64,000 nucleotides of DNA. Origin: Oscillospiraceae bacterium (GTDB taxonomy: Bacteria > Bacillota > Clostridia > Oscillospirales > Acutalibacteraceae). The stretch is taken from contig SVPJ01000002.1 of NCBI GenBank assembly GCA_015065885.1, positions 62,001 through 126,000 of the forward strand. Direction: 5' to 3'. Position 1 is the stretch's first letter, and every line of letters begins with the position of its first letter. The position numbers and the translations under genes were made by a program. This document shows, in pieces, positions 57,060 through 64,000 of this stretch. The notes beneath the pieces were generated by a model that worked only from the letters and a program-made list of their open reading frames with translations, searched no databases and was not told where the DNA came from.

Positions 57060-58445
57060 ATGGCTGATTTTTCTTTTTCGACCGATACGTTTGACGAAGC
57101 GGCTGAAGTGGTTGTGCAAATGCTGGAGGAGCGGCGTTTTGTGGCGTTGCGTGAGATGCTGTTGCCGCTGACCCCGCAGGATTTGTCCACTCTCGCGGGA
57201 CTGCTTTCTGAAAAACAGATGCCGCTGTTTTACCGTTTGTTGCCGAAAGAACTGGCGGCAGAAGTGTTTGTTGAAATGGACAGCGAAGACCAGGAGGCGC
57301 TCATCAAAGCGTTTTCGGACTACGAACTGAAAGCGATCTTCGACGAATTGTATCTGGATGACACGGTGGACATTATCGAAGAAATGCCCGCCACGGTGGT
57401 CAAACGTATTTTGCGTCAATCCGATGCCCAAACACGTCAATGGGTGAACAACATTCTGCAATATCCCAAAGACAGCGTCGGCAGTATTATGACCATTGAA
57501 TATGTGGATCTGAAAGGTCACCTCACGGTGGCAGAGGCGATCGCACGCATTCGTTCGGTCGGCGTGGATAAGGAGACCATCTATACTTGCTACGTAACAG
57601 ATACCAACCGCAAATTGCTTGGTTACGTGACGGCAAAGGATATTTTACTGGCGGATGCCACCGCCCACATCGAAGATATTATGGACTCGAATGTCTTGTA
57701 TATCTCAACCGTGGCGGACAAAGAGGAAGCGGTGCATATGATCAACCGCTACGACTTTTTGGCACTGCCCGTAGTGGACGGCGAAAACCGCCTGGTCGGC
57801 ATCGTAACGGTAGACGACGCGATGGATGTTATGGAAGACGAAGCGACCGAGGATATCCAAAAGATGGCGGCTATGTTGCCCAGCGAAAAGCCGTATATCA
57901 AGTCGAGTGTGTGGAGTATTTGGAAACAACGTATGCCGTGGCTCTTGATGTTGATGATCTCTGCAACCTTCACGGGTGCTATCATCACGTCGTTCGAAAC
58001 GGCGTTGCAAAGCATTCCCGTGCTTACCGCATTTATCCCTATGTTGATGGATACGGGCGGTAACGCAGGCAGTCAGGCGTCGGTAACCATCATCCGCAGC
58101 CTGGCATTGGGGGATATCACTCCGCGCGATATTCCGCGCATTTTGTGGAAGGAAATGCGTGTTTCGGTGCTGTGCGGTGTGGTGCTGGCAGCTGCCAATT
58201 TCTTGAAAATACTGTTGGTGGACAACCTGCTGATGCATCACTATGTAAGTTTGGCGGCAGCGGCAGTTATCAGTACTACGTTGGTTGCGACGGTATTTAC
58301 TGCGAAACTGGTGGGCTGTTCTTTGCCGATCCTCGCAAAGCGCATCGGCTTCGATCCTGCGGTGATGGCCAGTCCGTTTATCACCACGGTGGTGGATGCC
58401 ATTTCGCTCACCATTTACTTCCTTATTGCTTCTGCGGTTTTATGA
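57060..58445 (+). CDS. mgtE: Magnesium transporter
   Basis: MgtE N-domain, two CBS domains, PMLMDTGGNAGSQASVTIIRSLALGDI. Confidence 0.95.
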   Translation: MADFSFSTDTFDEAAEVVVQMLEERRFVALREMLLPLTPQDLSTLAGLLSEKQMPLFYRLLPKELAAEVFVEMDSEDQEALIKAFSDYELKAIFDELYLDDTVDIIEEMPATVVKRILRQSDAQTRQWVNNILQYPKDSVGSIMTIEYVDLKGHLTVAEAIARIRSVGVDKETIYTCYVTDTNRKLLGYVTAKDILLADATAHIEDIMDSNVLYISTVADKEEAVHMINRYDFLALPVVDGENRLVGIVTVDDAMDVMEDEATEDIQKMAAMLPSEKPYIKSSVWSIWKQRMPWLLMLMISATFTGAIITSFETALQSIPVLTAFIPMLMDTGGNAGSQASVTIIRSLALGDITPRDIPRILWKEMRVSVLCGVVLAAANFLKILLVDNLLMHHYVSLAAAAVISTTLVATVFTAKLVGCSLPILAKRIGFDPAVMASPFITTVVDAISLTIYFLIASAVL

Positions 58446-58446
58446 A

Positions 58447-58482
58447 TAAAAAAACACGCCCGGTACGGGCGTGTTTTTTTAT
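58447..58482. terminator. Bidirectional terminator
   Basis: aaaaaaacacgcccggtacgggcgtgttttttt. Confidence 0.8.
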
Positions 58483-58488
58483 TCGCTA

Positions 58489-59736
58489 TTATGCTTTCCA
58501 CACTGTCTTAAGAATCGTGGTGATTTTCGGAGGGGTGCCGTACATCAACACGCCCACACGGTAGATCTTTGCGGAAAGGACGCCGATACCCACGGTAGAG
58601 GCGATCAGAACGGCAATGGATATGGCGATCTCATACCACGGCACGGTGCTCATAGCGATGCGCGTAAACATTGACATCGGCGACGTGAAGGGGATGTAGG
58701 AACATACCGTCATTAGCGTATTGTCGACGTTGCCGGAGCTCATCGAAGTCATAACCACAACAAAGGCGATGATGAAGAGCATGGTGATCGGCATTACGGA
58801 GGTGTTGATATCCTCCAGTTTCGAGGCAGTAGATCCCACGGCACCGAACATAAACGCATAAATAAGAAAACCGAGCAGGAAGAATACGAGCATATACAAA
58901 AGCAGTGTAGGCGGGATATTAAAGATCGAATCAATAATTATGTTATCCCCCCAATAGGATCTGTTGAGGTGATAGAAGATCAGTGCCGATCCGAACACAG
59001 TGACGAGTTGAATAAAGCCTGCAAGGCAGGAGGCGATCACTTTGCCGAACATCATCGACGTCGGGTCGGCACTGGTGATAAGCACCTCCATAGCACGGGA
59101 ACTTTTTTCGGTCGCCACGTTGGTTGCCACCATTTGACCATAAAGCAAAATGACCATATACAGCGCAAAGATCATAATGTATGTATAAAAGAAATTCTCC
59201 ATTTGATTTTTGCCGAGACTTTGGACATCGCTCGTGATCTGAATGTTCATCACGTCGGCGGCTTGTTCCGCAGACATACCGCCGTGTATCATAGCGTTCA
59301 TTTGATAGAGTTGTTGCAACACAGTGCTTGCCGTTTCGGCATTCATATCGTACATTGAGAGATTTTCCACATAATAGGTATACGCGGTGGAACTCGTCAT
59401 CACAAACGCGCATTCCGCCTCGCCTGCCGTGATCGCGTCCTGGATAACGGTCAACTCTTCATTCGTCATCTGTACGTCGTGATCCGTAAAGGCGGCAGCA
59501 AAGGTCTGTCTCACCATTTCGTTCTGTGACGGATCGTGAGCCTTTACAAGCATAACGGGCAGATCGTCGGTAACATCTGCCGTATCGTCCGACCGGAACA
59601 GCGTGGCAATGCGCGGAAAAAACATAACGGCCGCAATCAGTAGCACGAGGAAGACGGTAACGCCGACGAACACCTTGTTCTTAAAGAAATACTTGAGTTC
59701 AAACTTGAGAATCTTTCCAAACTGTTTCATCGTCAA
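58489..59736 (-). CDS. ABC-2 type transporter permease (NatB-like)
   Basis: Extracytoplasmic insertion, MVATNVATEKSSRAMEVLITSADPTSMMFGKVI; multi-TM. Confidence 0.85.
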   Translation of the reverse strand: MTMKQFGKILKFELKYFFKNKVFVGVTVFLVLLIAAVMFFPRIATLFRSDDTADVTDDLPVMLVKAHDPSQNEMVRQTFAAAFTDHDVQMTNEELTVIQDAITAGEAECAFVMTSSTAYTYYVENLSMYDMNAETASTVLQQLYQMNAMIHGGMSAEQAADVMNIQITSDVQSLGKNQMENFFYTYIMIFALYMVILLYGQMVATNVATEKSSRAMEVLITSADPTSMMFGKVIASCLAGFIQLVTVFGSALIFYHLNRSYWGDNIIIDSIFNIPPTLLLYMLVFFLLGFLIYAFMFGAVGSTASKLEDINTSVMPITMLFIIAFVVVMTSMSSGNVDNTLMTVCSYIPFTSPMSMFTRIAMSTVPWYEIAISIAVLIASTVGIGVLSAKIYRVGVLMYGTPPKITTILKTVWKA

Positions 59737-60632
59737 TCCTCCTTTGTCGCATTGCTTGCGTATTCTACGAAGATATCGTTCAGCGAAGGCTCATACACCT
59801 TTATTTCGTCAATATCGTAGGTCTCTACCAGCCGAGCCATTACCGCCTTCTTTTGCGATGGATCTGAAAGGCGAATGATGAGGTCACCGCCTTCGGTTAC
59901 GGTACACGCATCGCCGAAATCTGCGGCGATCGCATCGGGCGTTTCGGTGCGCACCACCAAACGGTCACGCGGATAGTCGCGTTTTATATCGTGCAGATCA
60001 CCGTGCAAGGCAACGACACCGTTATTCAAAATCGCGATACTGTCACAAAATTCTTCAATGTAACTCATTTGATGGCTTGAGAAAAGCACGATCTTTCCTT
60101 TGGCGATCTGCTCTTTCACCACGTCTTTGAGCAACATGGCGTTGACGGGGTCGAGACCCGAAAACGGCTCGTCAAGAATCACGACGTTCGGATCGTGTGC
60201 CAACGCCGTAATCAACTGAATTTTCTGTTGGTTTCCCTTTGAAAGCGTATCCAGTCGTTTGTTGCGGTATTCGGTCATACCGAGTCGCCCGAGCCAGTAA
60301 TCCACCGATTTTACCGCCGATTTACGGCTCATACCTTTCAGTTCAGCAAAGTATGTAAGCTGGTCGATGATGAGTTTTTTGGGATACAAACCACGTTCTT
60401 CAGGGAGATACCCGAAGCCGACCTTATTGTAATCAATGGGCTGTCCATCCACCAATACGTCGCCGCTGTTTGCGGGAAACACGTTCATTAAGATGCGGAT
60501 GGCGGTGGTCTTCCCTGCCCCGTTTCGTCCGAGCAAACCGAATGCTTTTCCGCTCTCTGCTTTGAAGGAAACGCCCGTGAGCACTTTTTTCTCACCAAAG
60601 GATTTTTCGATGTTTTTCAGTTCCAGTATCAT
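59733..60632 (-). CDS. ABC transporter ATP-binding protein (NatA-like)
   Basis: LLGRNGAGKTTAIRIL; LSKGNQQKIQLI; ILDEPFSGLDP. Confidence 0.9.
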   Translation of the reverse strand: MILELKNIEKSFGEKKVLTGVSFKAESGKAFGLLGRNGAGKTTAIRILMNVFPANSGDVLVDGQPIDYNKVGFGYLPEERGLYPKKLIIDQLTYFAELKGMSRKSAVKSVDYWLGRLGMTEYRNKRLDTLSKGNQQKIQLITALAHDPNVVILDEPFSGLDPVNAMLLKDVVKEQIAKGKIVLFSSHQMSYIEEFCDSIAILNNGVVALHGDLHDIKRDYPRDRLVVRTETPDAIAADFGDACTVTEGGDLIIRLSDPSQKKAVMARLVETYDIDEIKVYEPSLNDIFVEYASNATKED

Positions 60633-60671
60633 GCAACATGCCACTCCTTATTGTATCCCTAATGTATCGGT

Positions 60672-60714
60672 TTTCAAAAACACCGTATAGCCTCCCGACT
60701 ATACGGTGTTTGCG
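60672..60714. terminator. Terminator
   Basis: aaacaccgtatag-cctcccga-ctatacggtgttt. Confidence 0.7.
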
Positions 60715-60715
60715 G

Positions 60716-62629
60716 TTATTCTTCTGCAGAGGCGATCTCGTTTTCTTCGTTCATAAGACGGGCAAAATCGTCGCCTTCCAACTTTTCGTGTTGGATCAAA
60801 TATTCCGCCACCTTGTGCAGTTTCGGCATATTCTCGGTCAAAATACGACGAGTCGCGGTGTATCCCGCGTCGATCAGCGCGTTGATCTCGTTGTCGATCT
60901 TCGCGGCAATTTCTTCGGAGTAATCACGGGTATGCCCAAAGTCACGGCCGAGGAACACCTCGTTATTGGACGACCCGAACATAACGGGACCGAGATTCTC
61001 GCTCATACCGTATTTTGTGACCATCATACGTGCCATTTCGGTGGCGCGTTCGATGTCGTTGGAAGCACCCGTCGAGATATCGTCCAGTACCAACGCTTCC
61101 GCTACACGGCCGCCGAGCAGGACTTGGATCTCCTCGCACATCTCACCGCGCAACTTATACGAACGGTCTTCCTGCGGCAACTGCATGGTGAAACCGCCCG
61201 CCATACCGCGCGGAATGATGGAGATCTGATGCACGGGATCCTGCGTGGGACAATAGAACGCCACGACCGCGTGACCCGCTTCATGATACGCGGTAAGCCG
61301 CTTTTCCTTGTCGGTCATACGGTGGCTCTTCTTTTCGGTGCCGACCACCACCTTGATGGTGGCTTCTTCGATCTCCTGCATGGTAATGGAGTGCAGGTCA
61401 CGGCGTGCCGCGAGCAACGCCGCTTCATTCAAGAGGTTTTCAAGGTCCGCACCCGTGAAGCCTGCCGTGGATTTGGCAATGGTCGCAAGTTCCACGTCGG
61501 GAGCGAGCGGCTTACCGCGTGCGTGTACCTTAAGGATCTCTTCACGCCCCTTCAAGTCGGGATATCCCACCACGACCTGACGGTCGAAACGACCGGGACG
61601 CATCAGGGCGGGATCCAGAATGTCGGGACGGTTGGTGGCGGCGATCATGATCACGCCTTCGTTTGCACCGAAACCGTCCATTTCCACCAACAACTGGTTC
61701 AGCGTCTGTTCACGCTCGTCGTGACCGCCGCCGAGACCCGCACCGCGCTGACGACCGACCGCATCGATCTCATCGATGAAGATGATACAGGGCGAATTCT
61801 TCTTCGCCTGATCGAACAGGTCACGCACACGCGAAGCACCGACACCGACGTACATCTCCACGAAGTCGGAACCCGAAATGGAGAAAAACGGCACGTCCGC
61901 TTCGCCTGCCACGGCGCGGGCAAGTAAGGTCTTACCGGTACCCGGAGGGCCTACCAACAAGACGCCCTTTGGCACGCGCGCTCCCAGTTCCGCGAACTTG
62001 TTGGGTGCTTTCAGGAAAGCGACGATCTCGCGCAGTTCTTCCTTTTCTTCATCGGCGCCCGCCACATCAGCAAAGGTGGTCTTGCGCTTTTCGTCTGTCA
62101 TCATCTTCACGCGGGCTTTACCAAAGCCCATCATCTTTCCGCCGTCGAGAGAATTCATCGAACGGCGCATCATGATCCACATACCCACGATCATCACGAC
62201 GATGAGCAGTGTGGGCAACAGACTGACGATCCACGAGACCTCTTTCACGGGTAGATAGTTGTAGGATACGTTGTTGTCGGGATCGTCGTCGGTATTGTAG
62301 CCGTCTACCGTCTCCCGCACGTCGTCGAGGAAAATATTGACGTTGGGCACACTGTAGGTAAACTTGCCTTCCTTTTCGGCGGCACCCTCCATCTTCGACC
62401 ACGCGGATTCACGCAACATGGCGGTCAATTTGCCGGAATTCAAGTCCAGCGTGAAGGATTCAATCTCATTGTTTTGGAAATACGCAAGGTAATCGGAATA
62501 CGGGGTGGTGTTCTTTTTGGCAGAATTCCCCAACATCATCCAGATTACCATAACCACGAAGATCACGCCGATAAACGGAAGTAATACATTACGCAGCGTT
62601 TTTCCCAAATCGTTGCGATTCGGTTCCAT
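60716..62629 (-). CDS. ftsH: ATP-dependent zinc metalloprotease
   Basis: [21 protein letters not shown] region; [10 protein letters not shown] zinc motif. Confidence 0.96.
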   Translation of the reverse strand: MEPNRNDLGKTLRNVLLPFIGVIFVVMVIWMMLGNSAKKNTTPYSDYLAYFQNNEIESFTLDLNSGKLTAMLRESAWSKMEGAAEKEGKFTYSVPNVNIFLDDVRETVDGYNTDDDPDNNVSYNYLPVKEVSWIVSLLPTLLIVVMIVGMWIMMRRSMNSLDGGKMMGFGKARVKMMTDEKRKTTFADVAGADEEKEELREIVAFLKAPNKFAELGARVPKGVLLVGPPGTGKTLLARAVAGEADVPFFSISGSDFVEMYVGVGASRVRDLFDQAKKNSPCIIFIDEIDAVGRQRGAGLGGGHDEREQTLNQLLVEMDGFGANEGVIMIAATNRPDILDPALMRPGRFDRQVVVGYPDLKGREEILKVHARGKPLAPDVELATIAKSTAGFTGADLENLLNEAALLAARRDLHSITMQEIEEATIKVVVGTEKKSHRMTDKEKRLTAYHEAGHAVVAFYCPTQDPVHQISIIPRGMAGGFTMQLPQEDRSYKLRGEMCEEIQVLLGGRVAEALVLDDISTGASNDIERATEMARMMVTKYGMSENLGPVMFGSSNNEVFLGRDFGHTRDYSEEIAAKIDNEINALIDAGYTATRRILTENMPKLHKVAEYLIQHEKLEGDDFARLMNEENEIASAEE

Positions 62630-62656
62630 TCAAGTCATCTCTCCTTTAACGCAAAA

Positions 62657-63199
62657 TTATTTATTCTCGTACACTTCCGGTTTCAAAATACCCACGTACG
62701 GTAGATTACGGTACTGTTCAGCATAGTCCAGACCGTAACCCACGATGAAGGCGTCGGGTGTAACAAAGCAACGGTAGTCGGCGGTGATGTCCGCACGACG
62801 GTGGTCGGGTTTGTCCAGAAGAGTGCAGATCTTAATGCTGCGCGGACCGCGCGCAGCCAGCATCTTCTTCAAATAGGACAGCGTAACACCCGAATCCAAA
62901 ATATCCTCTACGATCAAAAGATCCTTGTTTTCCAGCGGACAGTCTAGATCTTTGATGACCCGCACTTCCCCGCTCGACTTGGTGCTGTTGCCGTAACTGG
63001 AGACCGACAAAAAGTCGATACTGCATGGCACGGTAATCGCACGCATCAGATCCGCCATAAACACGAGCGAGCCCTTAAGGACCGACACCATAAACAGATT
63101 TTTGTCCTTATAATCCTCGCTGATCTGCCGTCCAAGCTTCTGCACAGCGGTCTGTAACGTTTCCTCTGTATAAAGGATTTCCGCAATATCCTTATGCAT
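62657..63199 (-). CDS. hpt: Hypoxanthine phosphoribosyltransferase
   Basis: SVLKGSLVFMADL; LIVEDILDSGVTLSYL. Confidence 0.93.
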   Translation of the reverse strand: MHKDIAEILYTEETLQTAVQKLGRQISEDYKDKNLFMVSVLKGSLVFMADLMRAITVPCSIDFLSVSSYGNSTKSSGEVRVIKDLDCPLENKDLLIVEDILDSGVTLSYLKKMLAARGPRSIKICTLLDKPDHRRADITADYRCFVTPDAFIVGYGLDYAEQYRNLPYVGILKPEVYENK

Positions 63200-64000
63200 A
63201 CATTTCGCCCTCCTCGTTGATCTCAAAAAATATCAAAACGCGTTTCGTGGTGTCATCGATCGCCGCACGGGCGTCACAACCGAGTCCCACGACTAACACG
63301 ACGCCTTCGTCGTCTGCCACGACAGGAACGGTATCCCGCCGTGCTGCAGGCACTTTTTCGGCGTTAAACCACTTCTTCAGTGTTCGGCGCCCACCGCGGC
63401 GGTACGGTTCACACGTATCACCGTCACGGCGACCGCGCACGCAAGCAACGCCTTTGATTTTATCATAGTCACAGGTATATTGTAATAAGATTTTGTGAAT
63501 TTTTTGGTAATTCTCAAAATCCGTCCGCTCCCACACTTCGGCGCGATACACCGTGTCGCCGAAACGGTAAGTCTCCCCTGCTGTGAGCGGTCGTTCATCG
63601 GCAACAGACGGTGCCGTTCCCACAGCAAGGTATCCTTGCTTTACCGTGACGGGTACGTTACCGCCGACCGTAACGCCGCCTCTATCGCGAAGCAACGCCA
63701 TTACCTCGCGGATATGGCGCTCTTCGCATTTACCGCCGCGTGCGGTGAGCAGCCGTTGTATCACACGGCGCTGTAACGCCGTCGGCAGTGTCGAAAGTTT
63801 TTCGGCGTTGTATACACCCGCCGCGACCTCACTTTCCCTTATCGTCGCTTCGACGGTATCCCGCCAATACTCTTCGTCCTCGCTTGCCATAACGGATAAG
63901 CGGGAAACGGCGTCGTGAACGCGCGGGTTTAACGTGTAAAGGTGAGGGACTATACAGTTTCTCACACGGTTGCGTGAGAATGCAATATCGGCGTTGGTGG
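63192..64000 (-). CDS. tilS: tRNA(Ile)-lysidine synthetase, C-terminal part (5' end outside window)
   Basis: Frame open to the window edge: TNADIAFSRNRVRNCIVPHLYTLNP; tilS-hpt-ftsH order. Confidence 0.88.
   Translation of the reverse strand, partial: TNADIAFSRNRVRNCIVPHLYTLNPRVHDAVSRLSVMASEDEEYWRDTVEATIRESEVAAGVYNAEKLSTLPTALQRRVIQRLLTARGGKCEERHIREVMALLRDRGGVTVGGNVPVTVKQGYLAVGTAPSVADERPLTAGETYRFGDTVYRAEVWERTDFENYQKIHKILLQYTCDYDKIKGVACVRGRRDGDTCEPYRRGGRRTLKKWFNAEKVPAARRDTVPVVADDEGVVLVVGLGCDARAAIDDTTKRVLIFFEINEEGEMYA

Overview
The window looks like a chromosomal segment of a spore-forming, monoderm Clostridia-type bacterium. That assignment is inference from a GerA-type protein, type I dockerin-like repeats and gene content. 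Host content includes three very large secreted right-handed beta-helix proteins in tandem, each with a C-terminal dockerin-like pair, and a shorter cytoplasmic-looking paralogue at 33.5-36.0 kb. There are also thyX-tmk, tandem mltG paralogues, a His-rich CobW GTPase pair, a gerA-type gene, potABCD behind a structured leader, a GH29-type fucosidase, apt, a HAD phosphatase, an ABC exporter, a Na+-pump decarboxylase beta subunit, pcrA, xer, mgtE, an ABC-2 exporter, and ftsH-hpt-tilS. The most interesting region is 46.36-52.95 kb. It reads as a compact (about 6.57 kb), AT-richer filamentous-phage (inovirus-like) prophage bounded by a 29-bp direct repeat. It carries an HUH plus P-loop helicase Rep, a Zot/pI-like ATPase, a pIII-like secreted/anchored protein, two tandem 55-aa pVIII-like coat proteins, several very small TM proteins, an 86-aa pV-like candidate ssDNA-binding protein, a ribbon-helix-helix repressor with an operator array, and a hairpin-rich candidate origin/packaging region. 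It has no integrase and no secretin. The left repeat lies in a perfect 15-bp inverted repeat (4-nt spacer) resembling a dif/Xer site, and a Xer-type tyrosine recombinase gene starts about 0.5 kb beyond the right repeat. All calls are from reading the sequence; no database search was run.
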